A stretch of 64,000 nucleotides of DNA. Origin: Catenibacillus scindens. GTDB lineage: Bacteria; Bacillota; Clostridia; Lachnospirales; Lachnospiraceae. The translations under genes were made by a program, and so were the position numbers. The first letter of the stretch is position 1. Every line of letters begins with the position of its first letter. Positions 26,064 to 36,439 of this stretch are shown piece by piece. The stretch is taken from contig NZ_JACHFW010000005.1 of the NCBI RefSeq assembly GCF_014202115.1, forward strand, positions 176,479 through 240,478, read 5' to 3'. The notes beneath the pieces were generated by a model. That model had not been told where the DNA came from. It did no database searches and was given only the letters and a program-made list of their open reading frames with translations.

Positions 26064-26525
26064 CTACACCGTCTCCTTTTGTCCGGACTCCATGGCTTTC
26101 ATAAAAATATCATACATTTCTCTGTTGGACTTTTTTAAAGACAGCGGTTTCATATCCGGCGTGGTAAAACAGTGGCCTGTGCTGCCCACAGCGCAGATTT
26201 TCCCGCTCTCCTTGTGAACCATGCGGTACTCAATGGTCATGCGTATTCCATTAAAATAAGTCAATGATGGAAATATCTCCACAGTCTCGTCAAACTTCAC
26301 ATAATTTTTATATTCGCACTGTGCGGACAGCACCGGAATCAGTACCGATGCCTCCTCCACCGCCTTATAAGGCAGCCCCATACTGGCCATGTAGGCGATC
26401 CGCGCCTCCTCCATCCAGCGTATGTAATTGGAATGATGGACAATCCCCATCTGATCTGTCTCATAATAATAGGCTGTCCTCTCATAAGAAAAAGGCCGTT
26501 GAATAATAATTTCTTTCATAGTCAT
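26064..26525 (-). CDS. Acyl-CoA thioesterase, hotdog fold
   Basis: 153-residue 4-hydroxybenzoyl-CoA thioesterase/YbgC-type hotdog protein. The catalytic loop is YYYETDQMGIVHHSNYIRWM, in which the Asp activates water, followed by the helix EEARIAYMASMGLPY. It hydrolyses acyl-CoA esters in the cytoplasm; chain preference is not readable. ATG at 26525 with CGGAG; a second ATG two codons later is possible. First gene of the operon with the Fur-type and cyclase genes. Confidence 0.85.
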   Translation of the reverse strand: MTMKEIIIQRPFSYERTAYYYETDQMGIVHHSNYIRWMEEARIAYMASMGLPYKAVEEASVLIPVLSAQCEYKNYVKFDETVEIFPSLTYFNGIRMTIEYRMVHKESGKICAVGSTGHCFTTPDMKPLSLKKSNREMYDIFMKAMESGQKETV

Positions 26526-26695
26526 TTCATCTCCGTTTTAAAAAGTCCTATTCTTTTATGGGGCAAACATAAACTTCCACTAATACCTGATCCCATCGGA
26601 CTTTAGCAATATGCCTTTATTGTAGCAGACATTGTCCCTTTTGTGAAATTAATTTTTCATTATGCATATAATAATGGGGAAAGGAGGTTTTTTTA

Positions 26696-28006
26696 ATGCA
26701 CTTTAATCCATTTGAACAGCGTCCCATGGCCATTGAGCAGACGTTTATGGACTGGAATACCATGTATCCCAGACCTTATGATAAAAACACTGTCAATCCC
26801 TACACCAAAACCCGTATCATTCTTATGAACGGTACAGAATTTGAGGCCCAGTGGTTTTCCAGAAATTTTTCCCGTCACTGTCCCGATAACGATCTTCGCC
26901 GGGAACTGGCTATGACGCGGCGCAGTGAACAGCAGCAGCAAAAGCGTATTGCCTGCTTAAAGCCCAAGGATGAAACGATCCTTGAGCATACCATCGGCTA
27001 TGAACAGCTTGCCGTTGACCTGACCGCGGTTATGGCGCAGCGTGAATGCGACTGCAATGTCAAAAACGCCATGGATCTGGCTCTGCTGGAAGATTTTGAC
27101 CATTTATACCGCTACTCCAATCTTCTTGATCTGGAATACGGCCAGGACCCGAAAAAACTGGTAGGCGGATATACGGAGATCACGCCAGGGCGGCCCACCA
27201 TCGCCGAACACCGCTGCCCTATGGACAGCATTTTTAAAGATATCCACAACAAGTCCGCCGCCCTGCTGACCAAACTCCATGTCAACATTATTACGGCGGC
27301 GGAGCAGCAGACCATGAATTACTATATGAACGTAGCTCCCCTGTACTGTAAGTCCGATATCGGCCGCCGTCTGTACCAGGAGATCGGCATGATCGAGGAA
27401 GAACATGTCAGTCAGTATGAGAGCTTAAAAGATACCCGTGCCACATGGCTTGAAGATCTGCTGATGCACGAATACACCGAATGCTATCTATATTATTCCT
27501 GTATGGAATCGGAGTGCGATCCTTATATCCGCTGCATCTGGGAAGAATGCCTGAACCAGGAAATCGCCCATCTGCACAAAGCCAAAGACCTGCTCTATAA
27601 ATATGAACACAGGGAATGGCAGCAGGTAATCCCATGCGGTGACTTTCCGGAGATCCTTGTTCTCGGTCCAAATATTGATTATGTCCGCAAAATCCTGGCC
27701 ACTACGTCAGGCAATACCCAGAAAAAGGAGGATGTTGTCTCGGTTGGCAGCCTGAAAAGAGGCGACCGCTTCTTCCTCTACCAGCAAATCGTCAACCACG
27801 ACGTCAACTGTGTGGCCAGTCATAACATTATCGACCAGCGAATCTGCGCCAAAGGTATGGATTACCGCTTTGAGACCGCTAAAAATCCCGTGGCCCCCCT
27901 TACTGCCCGTAACTGCGACAACGTTACCTTTGCCCGCATTCCCTGCGATACGCCGTCTCAGTATTCCACGGCTGGAAAAACTTCCGACTGCCCAAAACAC
28001 TGTTAA
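26696..28006 (+). CDS. Ferritin-like helical protein of unknown function
   Basis: 436 residues, soluble. The central region, about 95-330, is all helical and carries ExxH-type iron ligands spaced as in ferritin-like four-helix bundles: EDFDHLYRYS, MIEEEHVSQYE, HEYTECYLYY and NQEIAHLHKAKDLL. This predicts a diiron or dimanganese centre. The N-terminal 95 and C-terminal 100 residues match nothing I know; the tail is Cys-rich (CDTPSQYSTAGKTSDCPKHC). ATG at 26696 with AAAGGAGG and a TATAAT-like box 25 bases further up. Alone between the thioesterase operon (divergent) and the acetyltransferase (convergent). Role could be oxygen or metal detoxification. Confidence 0.6.
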   Translation: MHFNPFEQRPMAIEQTFMDWNTMYPRPYDKNTVNPYTKTRIILMNGTEFEAQWFSRNFSRHCPDNDLRRELAMTRRSEQQQQKRIACLKPKDETILEHTIGYEQLAVDLTAVMAQRECDCNVKNAMDLALLEDFDHLYRYSNLLDLEYGQDPKKLVGGYTEITPGRPTIAEHRCPMDSIFKDIHNKSAALLTKLHVNIITAAEQQTMNYYMNVAPLYCKSDIGRRLYQEIGMIEEEHVSQYESLKDTRATWLEDLLMHEYTECYLYYSCMESECDPYIRCIWEECLNQEIAHLHKAKDLLYKYEHREWQQVIPCGDFPEILVLGPNIDYVRKILATTSGNTQKKEDVVSVGSLKRGDRFFLYQQIVNHDVNCVASHNIIDQRICAKGMDYRFETAKNPVAPLTARNCDNVTFARIPCDTPSQYSTAGKTSDCPKHC

Positions 28007-28012
28007 ATGCTT

Positions 28013-28055
28013 ATCAGGGGTGTGTGCGGCAAAACACGCCGCACGCGCCCCTGAT
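28013..28055. terminator. Long hairpin between convergent genes
   Basis: 18-bp stem (28013-28030 with 28038-28055, G-U pairs included) and a 7-base loop. It has no clear T tract but sits where both the ferritin-like and acetyltransferase transcripts should end. Confidence 0.65.
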
Positions 28056-28062
28056 GAATGTA

Positions 28063-28662
28063 TCAATCCAGATCAAGAATATAGGAAAACTCATTGCGCT
28101 CCTCCTGGTCAATATAGCGCACCACCCTGGCCGGATTTCCCACAGCCAGACAGTTATCGGGGAGGTCATGGACAACCACGCTTCCGGCACCTACAACTAC
28201 ATTGTCCCCGATAGTCACCCCCGGAAGAACGACACAGTTGCCGCCGAACCATACATTATCGCCAATATGGACAGCTTTTCCCTTTGCCGCCCCCGTGGCC
28301 CGCTCCGCCGCAGTCATGGGATGATTCACCGCATAGACACAGGTTTTCGGCCCCATAAGGCAGTTATCCCCGATGTAGATAGGCGCGGCGTCCAGCATAA
28401 CACAGTCAAAGTTTGCGAAAAATTTCTTCCCAACAAAAATATTGTATCCATAATCACACTTAAAGGGTGGCTTAATAAAAATCTCATCGTCACAGGAACC
28501 GAGGAGTTCTTTGAGCAGCGACCGCCGCAAATCTCCCTCCTCCTCTGTCGTCCCATTGTACCGGGCAGCCAGCGTCCTTGCCCTGGATTTATCTTTCATC
28601 AGATGAGCGTCGCCAGTCATGTAAATCTCGCCGTCTGTCATTTTCTCACGTTCCGTTTTCAT
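28063..28662 (-). CDS. Sugar O-acetyltransferase, left-handed beta-helix
   Basis: 199-residue acetyl-CoA-dependent transferase of the maltose/galactoside acetyltransferase group. An N-terminal helical cap (EKMTDGEIYMTGD, RARTLAARYN) precedes hexapeptide repeats (APIYIGDNCLMGPKTCVY, VHIGDNVWFGGNCVVLPG, VTIGDNVVVGAGSVV). The catalytic His is in YAVNHPMTA. The start at 28662 (MKTEREKM) fits the family; frames from 28695 add 11 residues. Acetylated sugars are usually exported or spared from metabolism. Confidence 0.88.
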   Translation of the reverse strand: MKTEREKMTDGEIYMTGDAHLMKDKSRARTLAARYNGTTEEEGDLRRSLLKELLGSCDDEIFIKPPFKCDYGYNIFVGKKFFANFDCVMLDAAPIYIGDNCLMGPKTCVYAVNHPMTAAERATGAAKGKAVHIGDNVWFGGNCVVLPGVTIGDNVVVGAGSVVVHDLPDNCLAVGNPARVVRYIDQEERNEFSYILDLD

Positions 28663-28720
28663 TTTGTCATACCTCATTTCCGGCAAAACTGCCATTGTAT
28701 ACTGTAGTTGGCATTACCTG

Positions 28721-28764
28721 AAAGGTAACAGTTCAGCGTAGACGCGGGCTGAACTGTTACCTTT
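28721..28764. repeat. Solo pair of GTAAC-type inverted repeats
   Basis: AAAGGTAACAGTTCAGC and its exact complement enclose 10 bases. The ends GTAAC...GTTAC match the termini of the MITE-like elements, so this is probably an internally deleted relative. It sits between two genes of the same direction and may also act as a terminator. Confidence 0.65.
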
Positions 28765-28815
28765 GAAATATAGGATATCACAGTTTATTTTCCCGGACAA
28801 GTCCGGCCCCCAAAT

Positions 28816-31524
28816 CTATTTTCCCGGAAGACGTATAAGGAGAAGCTCATGGGCCACCAGGGGCATAGCCGCCAGAAAAATAAGGATTCCCCACTCATAT
28901 CCCATCAGGCGCACAGTTCCGAAAGCCTGGACAAGCCATGGGATCTCAGTGACAATAAACTGAAGAAAAAAACCAAGCACTACGGAGATCGTCATCAGCG
29001 GGTTCTCAAAAAGCTTCATTTTAAAAACTGACCGCTCCACATTGCGCATACCAATGGCATGGAAGAGCTGGGACATGCCAAGAACCGTAAACGCATAGGT
29101 CTGACACCTGGCCAAAAGCTCCGGATCCTGCAAAAGATTTTCAATGGCCTGAAGAGTCATGGCCATTCCCTGGCTCTTGAGGATACCGTAAGGTACTGTC
29201 AGGAAAGCGCAGAGGCTAATAAAGGCGATGAGACATCCATAAAACAACGTGACAAACAGACCACCTTTTGCGAAAAGTCCTTCACTGGCTTTTCTCGGCG
29301 GACGGTCCATAAGCTGGTGCTGATCATTTTTGTCAATACCCAAGGCAAGGGCCGGCAAAGAATCGGTAATGAGATTGATCCATAAAATATGGCTGGCCTT
29401 TAGAGGCGTCCCAAGGCCCAGAAGGACGGCGGCAAACATGGTAATGATCTCCCCGAAATTGGAGGAGAGCAAAAATAAAATAGCTTTTTTAATATTTCCG
29501 TAAATAGCCCGGCCCTCACCAATGGCCTTTTTTATAGTTGCGAAATTATCATCCGTCAGCACCATATCCGATGCGCTCCTTGCCGTGTCCGTACCATTTT
29601 TTCCCATAGCAATACCGATGTCCGCTGCTTTTAAGGCGGGGGCATCATTGACACCGTCGCCAGTCATGGCCACAATATTTCCCTGGGCTTTTAAGGCGCC
29701 CACAATGCGCACTTTATGTTCCGGCGACACTCTGGCAAAAACGCTGACTGAGTCGATCACTGAAGCAAGCTGGTCATCGTCCATGGCGTCAAGCTGGCTT
29801 CCACTCATACATTCCGACCGGGCGCGGGCAATTCCCAAAGGTCTGGCAATGGCCAGAGCCGTATCCAAATGATCGCCGGTAATCATTACCGTCCGCACCC
29901 CCGCTTTCATAAAATCTCTCACCGCCTGGTGGGTCTCAGGTCTGGGCGGATCAATCATACCGGCCAGTCCCAGAAAGGTCAGCCCCTCCTCTTTTGGAAT
30001 CCCTGCCGGGAGATTTTTCCGGTCAAAACTTCCTTCGTAACGGCAAAAAGCCAGAGCCAAAACCCGCAGCGCCCTTGATGACATTCCCTCCATAGCTTTA
30101 AGGATGTCCCCGCGCTGACTTTTTCTCAAAGGCTGTATTTGACCGTCCATATAAATGTAGGTACACCGCTCCAGCAAAATATCGCAGGAGCCTTTTGTAA
30201 ATCCTATGACGCCATCCGGGCCGTCATGGAGGGTGGTCATCATTTTTCTGGAAGATTCAAAGGGAATCTCTCCGATCCTGGGATAACAGGCCTGGGTTTT
30301 TTCCTGTTCCAGGCCGGCCCCGGCAGCCATTTCTATAAGAGCCAGCTCTGTAGGATCTCCGATACGTTCATTTTCTGAGATCAGAGCGTCGCTGCACAGT
30401 AAAAAGCCTTTCATAAAAAGATCAGCCCCGGCAATATCCCTTACAGAACAATCCGCCCCGGAGGTATCTGTCCCGGAGATATCTGTAAGCTTTCCATTCA
30501 AATAAACTTTTGTGACCATCATCTGATTCTGGGTCAATGTTCCCGTCTTATCGGAGCAGACCACATTCACCGCGCCCAGAGTCTCCACGCAGGGCAGCCT
30601 GCGAATGATCACATTAACTTTAACCATCCGGGATACGCTTAACGCCAAAACAATGGTCACAATAGCCGGAAGTCCCTCAGGGACTGCCGCCACCGCCAGA
30701 GATATGGCAGTCATGAGCATTTCCAGTATGTTTCTGCGCTGCCCTACAGCAATGACAAATAAAACCACGCACAGAGTCACCGCCACAATACTTAAAAATT
30801 TACCAAGATCTGCCAGGCGCTTTTGCAGAGGCGTAGATTCCTGTGGGGTTGCCTTGAGCAGACCGGCGATTTTTCCGATCTGAGTATCCATAGCGCAGGC
30901 CGTCACGATCCCCATGGCACTCCCGGAAGTTACGCCTGTAGACATAAAAGCCATATTTTTACAGTCTCCCGGCCCTTTAGGCCCCTCGGTCAAAAACAGA
31001 GCGTCCTTCCCAGCCGGCACTGATTCGCCGGTCAGCAAAGATTCATCCACTTTAAAATGGCTGGTAAAAACAAGCCGGAGATCCGCCGGAATCTGGTCGC
31101 CGGCAGTGACCTTTACAAGATCCCCGGCGACAAGCTCACTGGCGGGAATCTTTGAAAAATGTCCGCCTCTAAGCACCAGGGCGTGAGGACTGGCCAGACG
31201 TTTCAGCGCCTCCAAAGCCTTCTGTGCCTTCCCTTCCTGGATCACTCCGATAACCGCGTTCATAGCCACAACAATAATAATGATCAGCGCGTCGCTAACC
31301 TCCTTTAAAAACAGTGAGGCGGCAGCAGCCACTAAAAGTACATAGATCAGCGGTTCATTGAGTTGCTCAAAAACCATTGTCAAAACCGATTTACGGCTGT
31401 CGTCTGCCAGAACATTTGGACCGTTTTTTTTCAGCCGCTCTCTGGCCTCTTCCTCTGTCAGTCCGTTTTTTATATCTGTTTTCAGATGTGCGGCAGTCTG
31501 CCGGATGGTCTGATCTTCATACAA
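28816..31524 (-). CDS. P-type Ca2+-type cation-transporting ATPase
   Basis: 902-residue P2-type pump, probably exporting Ca2+. In order: actuator loop LLTGESVPAG, metal helix AAVPEGLPAIVTIV (PEGL as in Ca2+ pumps), phosphorylation site SDKTGTLTQNQM near residue 325, hinge TGDGVNDAPALKAADIGIAM, and WINLITDSLPALALG in the last membrane bundle. About ten membrane helices. It lacks N-terminal CxxC metal domains, which argues against heavy-metal pumps. The start is TTG at 31524, eight bases after AGGAGG; no in-frame ATG with a site exists nearby. Single-gene unit. Confidence 0.9.
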   Translation of the reverse strand: MYEDQTIRQTAAHLKTDIKNGLTEEEARERLKKNGPNVLADDSRKSVLTMVFEQLNEPLIYVLLVAAAASLFLKEVSDALIIIIVVAMNAVIGVIQEGKAQKALEALKRLASPHALVLRGGHFSKIPASELVAGDLVKVTAGDQIPADLRLVFTSHFKVDESLLTGESVPAGKDALFLTEGPKGPGDCKNMAFMSTGVTSGSAMGIVTACAMDTQIGKIAGLLKATPQESTPLQKRLADLGKFLSIVAVTLCVVLFVIAVGQRRNILEMLMTAISLAVAAVPEGLPAIVTIVLALSVSRMVKVNVIIRRLPCVETLGAVNVVCSDKTGTLTQNQMMVTKVYLNGKLTDISGTDTSGADCSVRDIAGADLFMKGFLLCSDALISENERIGDPTELALIEMAAGAGLEQEKTQACYPRIGEIPFESSRKMMTTLHDGPDGVIGFTKGSCDILLERCTYIYMDGQIQPLRKSQRGDILKAMEGMSSRALRVLALAFCRYEGSFDRKNLPAGIPKEEGLTFLGLAGMIDPPRPETHQAVRDFMKAGVRTVMITGDHLDTALAIARPLGIARARSECMSGSQLDAMDDDQLASVIDSVSVFARVSPEHKVRIVGALKAQGNIVAMTGDGVNDAPALKAADIGIAMGKNGTDTARSASDMVLTDDNFATIKKAIGEGRAIYGNIKKAILFLLSSNFGEIITMFAAVLLGLGTPLKASHILWINLITDSLPALALGIDKNDQHQLMDRPPRKASEGLFAKGGLFVTLFYGCLIAFISLCAFLTVPYGILKSQGMAMTLQAIENLLQDPELLARCQTYAFTVLGMSQLFHAIGMRNVERSVFKMKLFENPLMTISVVLGFFLQFIVTEIPWLVQAFGTVRLMGYEWGILIFLAAMPLVAHELLLIRLPGK

Positions 31525-31664
31525 CTTGATTTCCTCCTTGTCCCGTCATACAGTTTTGCTCCTTTTCGCCGTTTTGTGCGTCATAAAACCATAGCCGCCC
31601 AGACGCACTCCATGATCTTTTGACGCTTGTATCATACTATATGTGAAGGAAATCTCCCATATGC

Positions 31665-31704
31665 AAAACCTCAGACAGATCAGCAATGATCTGCCTGAGG
31701 TTTT
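31665..31704. terminator. Bidirectional terminator
   Basis: AAAACCTCAG...AGATCA pairs with TGATCT...CTGAGGTTTT around GCAA. It ends the YesL/zinc-ribbon pair just upstream of the P-type ATPase gene. Confidence 0.85.
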
Positions 31705-31706
31705 AA

Positions 31707-32117
31707 TCAGGTCTTCTTTATAAATTTTGTACGGCACTTGGGACAGGTAATCTCAATCTTTCCCTTACCTTTTGGAATACGAATCTTCTGCTTGCAGCCG
31801 GGACAGGTGAAAATACGGTAATCCTTCCGCTGTTTCATCATATATTTTTCTTTGCTGAACAGACGGCGGATTCCTGCTGTCAGACTCATAAACTTTTCAT
31901 TTTCCCGGTAACGCTTCTGAATATTTCTTGAAAACACCCGGACATAACCGAGAATGACAATCACAATGCCTGCCAAATAGATGATATTACTCACGATGAC
32001 CGGCCGGCGCACAAAGGAAGCAATGACAAGAATCACAAGACCGCCGATCATCATCACCTGTGACAGCCGGTCCAGACCATAGCGGCCCTGCATAAAACGA
32101 TACAACTTTTCTCTCAT
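31707..32117 (-). CDS. Membrane protein with C-terminal zinc ribbon
   Basis: 136 residues with two membrane helices (VMMIGGLVILVIASFV, IIYLAGIVIVILGYV), a basic cytoplasmic stretch, and a zinc ribbon FTCPGCKQK...ITCPKCRTKF at the end. Function unknown; the ribbon suggests nucleic-acid or protein binding at the membrane. The ribosome site is weak (AAGGAG is about 20 bases upstream, inside the YesL gene end), so it may depend on coupling to YesL, 10 bases upstream. Confidence 0.75.
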   Translation of the reverse strand: MREKLYRFMQGRYGLDRLSQVMMIGGLVILVIASFVRRPVIVSNIIYLAGIVIVILGYVRVFSRNIQKRYRENEKFMSLTAGIRRLFSKEKYMMKQRKDYRIFTCPGCKQKIRIPKGKGKIEITCPKCRTKFIKKT

Positions 32118-32127
32118 AAGCAGATTA

Positions 32128-32781
32128 TTACAGATACTCCTTTCCGTTCAGCTTGCGCTCCATCATCCGGTCTTCCTCACTCATATAGCGGACAAAGATC
32201 TGTTCAAAAATACAGGTCGCAAGCAAAGCGCCAACTGTCGGCATAAAAAACAAGGCGATAGGGAACAGCCACATAATAAACAGAGAGCCTGCGGCCACTG
32301 CCAGCGCCAGGATCGTCCACGGCAGATGGCGGACCATCATAAAAATACAGTTTTTAACCACACTTTTAATGGACGCCGAAAAGCGGGCCACATAAGGAAA
32401 TATGTAAACTGCCGCCATGCACACAACAACAAAGAAAGCGATAAAAAATACCCTCGCGCCCAGCACCCAACTGCTGTCACCGCCAAAAATACCTACGATC
32501 TTTACGTCATTATAAAGCAGGAACATAAGCAGGGCGATAACGATCCACAAGATTGTTGACTGCTTGAAGGAAGATTTAAAACCTTTCCAGAACTGCTGCC
32601 ATATATATCCCCGGTTATTTCGTATCGCCTTATTGGCTGTATAATATAATGCCGATGTGGAGGCACCGATGGTGACAATGGGAATACAAAAAATAAGCCA
32701 CAGGATGCTGAGAAGAATACAGTCCAGAAGCTTTGTAAGTCCCTGCATCAACGGACTATCCATGCTGAAAATACCACCCAT
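32128..32781 (-). CDS. YesL-family (DUF624) membrane protein
   Basis: 217 residues and about five to six membrane helices. The N-terminal LLDCILLSILWLIFCIPIVT followed by TIGASTSALYYTANK is the YesL/DUF624 signature. These proteins often accompany ABC sugar transport or glycan degradation genes, but none is adjacent here. ATG at 32781 with AAAAGGGGA. Forms a pair with the zinc-ribbon membrane protein. Confidence 0.85.
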   Translation of the reverse strand: MGGIFSMDSPLMQGLTKLLDCILLSILWLIFCIPIVTIGASTSALYYTANKAIRNNRGYIWQQFWKGFKSSFKQSTILWIVIALLMFLLYNDVKIVGIFGGDSSWVLGARVFFIAFFVVVCMAAVYIFPYVARFSASIKSVVKNCIFMMVRHLPWTILALAVAAGSLFIMWLFPIALFFMPTVGALLATCIFEQIFVRYMSEEDRMMERKLNGKEYL

Positions 32782-32874
32782 AATACAAAAGTCCCCTTTT
32801 CTTTTAAACTAGATTTAATTATACATGAATACCAGGGTAATTTCAAGGCAGCCTCACTTTTGTTTATGAAAATT

Positions 32875-33726
32875 TTAGATACTGTGAAATCCTTTTCCCA
32901 CGATCTCGCTTGTGTTGGAAATCATCACAAAAGCAGAGGGCTGAGTCCGGTGAATATAATTTCTCAGCCGCACAGCTTCTGTACGGCTCAGCACAGTGTT
33001 GATAATATGCTTTGCCTGTCCGCTGAATGCCCCGGTAGCCTCCACCTTTGTCGCACTCCGGTTCAGGTCGTGAATAATAAAGTGGCAGATCGGCTCCGGG
33101 TCATTGCACACTACAGTGAAATACTTGCACAGGTGGATATTTTCAATAATACCGTCCACCATAAAGGACTTCACCGTCAGGCCGAGGAAAGCGTACAGGC
33201 CAGTCTGGATATCGAAAATAAAACAGGTGGCTGCAGCAGCGGCAATATCGGTAAACAAAAGAGCCATCCCGATATTGACGCTTGTATATTTTTTCAGGAT
33301 CATGGCAATAACGTCCGTACCACCGCTGGAGGCACCCATATTAAACAGAATGGCTGATCCCAGTGCGGGGAGGGCTATGGCAAAGCACAGCTCCAGCATT
33401 GGCTGGTCCGTAAAAGGCCGCGCCATAGGGTATATCCGTTCCAGACCGGAGAGCATCACCGACAAAAGTACCGTAGTGTAGGCGGTTTTCGCCCCGAATT
33501 TCCGTCCGAAAAAGATAAATCCCACTCCCAGAAGGATCATATTCAGCCAGAAACTGATATCACTGGCAGATAAAGGGAGAAACTTGGCAAACAGGACGGC
33601 AAAGCCGGTCACTCCTCCAAAAGTAAAGTTATTGGGAAACTTGAAAAAATAAACGCCGACAGCCATTAAGACAGTACTGAATGTGAGCCAGAAAAATGAT
33701 ATCATCTTTTCTTTTTTCATTGCCAT
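32875..33726 (-). CDS. YitT-family membrane protein
   Basis: 283 residues. Five hydrophobic helices with the family motif NNFTFGGVTGFAVLF and ASSGGTDVIAMILKKY, then a cytoplasmic DUF2179 domain (HIINTVLSRTEAVRLRNYIH, PSAFVMISNTSEIVGKGF). Function unknown although widespread in Firmicutes. Start at 33726 with GGAG; ATG two codons later is also possible. It lies 32 bases before valS in reverse order (downstream), so it may share the valS transcript. Confidence 0.85.
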   Translation of the reverse strand: MAMKKEKMISFFWLTFSTVLMAVGVYFFKFPNNFTFGGVTGFAVLFAKFLPLSASDISFWLNMILLGVGFIFFGRKFGAKTAYTTVLLSVMLSGLERIYPMARPFTDQPMLELCFAIALPALGSAILFNMGASSGGTDVIAMILKKYTSVNIGMALLFTDIAAAAATCFIFDIQTGLYAFLGLTVKSFMVDGIIENIHLCKYFTVVCNDPEPICHFIIHDLNRSATKVEATGAFSGQAKHIINTVLSRTEAVRLRNYIHRTQPSAFVMISNTSEIVGKGFHSI

Positions 33727-33757
33727 TCCCACTCCTATTTTGTTTTCAAAAACCTGA

Positions 33758-36412
33758 TTAGTTCAGAGCCGCCAGGCGTTCTTTTACCTGAGCCAGCATA
33801 TTTGTATATTTCTCCAGTTTTTCTTTCTCAGCAGTGATCTTAGCTTCCGGCGCTTTGCTGACAAAATTAGGATTATCAAGCATGCCGCTGCACCGTTTGA
33901 TCTCTTTGTTGAGGCGCTCCTCCTCTTTTTCAAGGCGCTGGATCTCCTTTTCAATATCTACAAGTTCGGCAAAAGGCATGTAGATGACAGCCCCCTCGAT
34001 CACAGCAGACACGGCGTCATCACCGATTCCGTCCTTATCCTCCTGCACAAGGACTTCGCTGGCATAGGCCAGTGTGGCGAAGAAACTGCGGCTGTTCTCA
34101 AAAATATGCCGTACGCCCTCGTTTTCAGAGACAACGATCACTTTGGCTTTCTTGCTTGGGGGAACATTCATCCCCGCCCGCACATTGCGGATGCCCCGGA
34201 CAGCCTCTTTGATAGTTTCCACTGCGTTCTCGTCCTCAGAGAAATTCCAGGCTTCTTTATATACCGGCCAGGAGGAGATCATAATAGACTCTTCCTCACT
34301 CTGTACATTGCAGAAAATTTCTTCGGTGATAAAAGGCATATATGGGTGAAGAAGCTTCAATACCTGGATCAGCACCGTCTTTAACGTCCACAGAGCCGCA
34401 GCTTTTGTCGTATCCTCATCATTGTACAGACGTGGTTTGACCATCTCAATATACCAGTCGCAAAATTCTTCCCAGATAAAGTCGTAAAGCTTCTGTACTG
34501 CAATCCCCAGTTCAAAGCGGTCCATATTGTCCGTCACTTCTTTTGCAAGAGTGTTGGCCTTGGACAAGATCCACTTATCCGCCTGAGTCAGGTCAGAAAG
34601 CTGTACCCCGTCAATGGAAATGCCCTTTTCACCGGCCTGCTCAAAGTTCATGAGCATGAAGCGGGAAGCGTTCCACACTTTATTAGCAAAATTACGGCTT
34701 GCTTCCACCCGCTCCCAGTAAAAGCGCATATCATTGCCCGGAGCGTTTCCGGTCACAAGGGTAAAGCGCAGAGCGTCAGCGCCGTATTTATCAATAACCT
34801 CCAGAGGATCAATGCCGTTGCCAAGGGATTTGCTCATCTTCCGGCCCTGGGAATCCCGCACAAGGCCATGGATCAGCACTGTGTGGAAAGGCACCTTTCC
34901 GGTCTGTTCAATGCCGGAAAATACCATACGGATAACCCAGAAGAAAATAATATCGTATCCGGTCACAAGGACGTCTGTGGGATAAAAATAGTCCAGATCT
35001 TCTGTCTTTTGGGGCCATCCCAGGGTAGAGAAAGGCCACAGAGCAGAGGAGAACCATGTATCCAGTGTATCCTCATCCTGATGAATGTGGGCGGAACCGC
35101 ATTTCGGACACTTTGCCGGGGCGTCAGCTTTTCTCGCCACAATGATCTGACCGCAGTCATCACAGTAGTAGGCCGGAATGCGGTGTCCCCACCAAAGCTG
35201 CCGGGAAATACACCAGTCCCGGATATTTTCCAGCCAGTTCAAATAGGTCTTGTCAAAGCGTTCCGGGACAAACTTTAGCTGACCGGATTTTAATGCCTCA
35301 ATGGCCGGCTTTGCCATCTCATCCATGCGCACAAACCACTGGAGCTTCATCATGGGCTCTACAGTTGTCTTACACCGGTCATGGGTCCCTACATTGTGAA
35401 CATGGTCCTCAATCTTCACAAGAAGGCCCAGGTTCTTTAATTCTTCAACGATGGCCTTCCGTGCCTCATAGCGATCCATACCCGCGTATTTACCACCGTT
35501 CTCGTTGATAGTGCCGTCGTCGTTCATCACGTTGATCTGTTCCAGGTTGTGACGTTTTCCCACTTCAAAGTCATTTGGGTCATGTGCAGGGGTAATTTTT
35601 ACCACACCGGTACCAAATTCCATATCTACATACTCATCGGCTACCACCGGAATCTCTTTATTAACAATAGGGAGAATAACCTTCTTCCCGATGAGATGTT
35701 TGTAGCGGTCATCGTTGGGGTTGACCGCCACCGCTGTATCGCCCAGCATGGTTTCCGGGCGGGTCGTGGCGATCTCCACCATTTCATCAGAGCCTACAAT
35801 AGGATAATTGATATGCCAGAAATGGCCGGCCTGCTCCTCATAGACAACTTCCGCGTCGGAAATGGTTGTCTGACATTCCGGACACCAGTTGACAATCCGG
35901 TAATCTTTGTAAATATATCCTTTTTCATAGAGCTTTACGAAAACTTCCTCAACTGCCTTGTTGCAGCCTTCGTCCATAGTAAAGCGCTCTCTGTCCCAGT
36001 CGCAGGAAGAACCCAGCGTCTTTAACTGCTGGATAATACGGCCGCCATACTCTTCTTTCCACTGCCATGCTCTCTCCAGAAACTTTTCCCGGCCCAGATC
36101 CGCCTTATCAATGCCTTCTTTTTTCAGCTCTTCGATGATCTTTACCTCAGTGGCAATGCTGGCGTGGTCTGTACCCGGCTGCCAGAGGGCATTGTATCCC
36201 TGCATCCGTTTATACCGGATAAGGATATCCTGAAGAGTATTGTCCAGTGCGTGGCCCATATGGAGTTTTCCCGTAATGTTTGGCGGCGGAATCACAATAG
36301 TAAAGGGTTTCTTTGTGCGGTCCACTTCCGCGTGAAAATATTTTTTATTCAGCCACTTGGTATAAAGTTTCCCTTCAATGGCTGAAGGATCATAAGTCTT
36401 TTCCAGATTCAT
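33758..36412 (-). CDS. valS: Valyl-tRNA synthetase
   Basis: 884-residue class I synthetase that charges tRNA-Val, full length for the family. HIGH-type motif [16 protein letters not shown] near residue 45, editing (CP1) domain with [20 protein letters not shown] motif [14 protein letters not shown] near residue 530, anticodon-binding helices after 640, and the C-terminal coiled coil ([19 protein letters not shown]) typical of bacterial ValRS. ATG at 36412 with AAAGGAAGAG. Preceded by a T-box leader, so expression should rise when uncharged tRNA-Val accumulates. Between leader and gene lies a small palindromic repeat. Confidence 0.97.
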   Translation of the reverse strand: MNLEKTYDPSAIEGKLYTKWLNKKYFHAEVDRTKKPFTIVIPPPNITGKLHMGHALDNTLQDILIRYKRMQGYNALWQPGTDHASIATEVKIIEELKKEGIDKADLGREKFLERAWQWKEEYGGRIIQQLKTLGSSCDWDRERFTMDEGCNKAVEEVFVKLYEKGYIYKDYRIVNWCPECQTTISDAEVVYEEQAGHFWHINYPIVGSDEMVEIATTRPETMLGDTAVAVNPNDDRYKHLIGKKVILPIVNKEIPVVADEYVDMEFGTGVVKITPAHDPNDFEVGKRHNLEQINVMNDDGTINENGGKYAGMDRYEARKAIVEELKNLGLLVKIEDHVHNVGTHDRCKTTVEPMMKLQWFVRMDEMAKPAIEALKSGQLKFVPERFDKTYLNWLENIRDWCISRQLWWGHRIPAYYCDDCGQIIVARKADAPAKCPKCGSAHIHQDEDTLDTWFSSALWPFSTLGWPQKTEDLDYFYPTDVLVTGYDIIFFWVIRMVFSGIEQTGKVPFHTVLIHGLVRDSQGRKMSKSLGNGIDPLEVIDKYGADALRFTLVTGNAPGNDMRFYWERVEASRNFANKVWNASRFMLMNFEQAGEKGISIDGVQLSDLTQADKWILSKANTLAKEVTDNMDRFELGIAVQKLYDFIWEEFCDWYIEMVKPRLYNDEDTTKAAALWTLKTVLIQVLKLLHPYMPFITEEIFCNVQSEEESIMISSWPVYKEAWNFSEDENAVETIKEAVRGIRNVRAGMNVPPSKKAKVIVVSENEGVRHIFENSRSFFATLAYASEVLVQEDKDGIGDDAVSAVIEGAVIYMPFAELVDIEKEIQRLEKEEERLNKEIKRCSGMLDNPNFVSKAPEAKITAEKEKLEKYTNMLAQVKERLAALN

Positions 36413-36439
36413 TCATCTCTTCCTTTCTGATTTGAAAAT

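Noticed and set aside
28024..28707. 227-codon plus-strand frame
   Set aside because: Antisense to the sugar acetyltransferase, whose hexapeptide repeats and start are clear.
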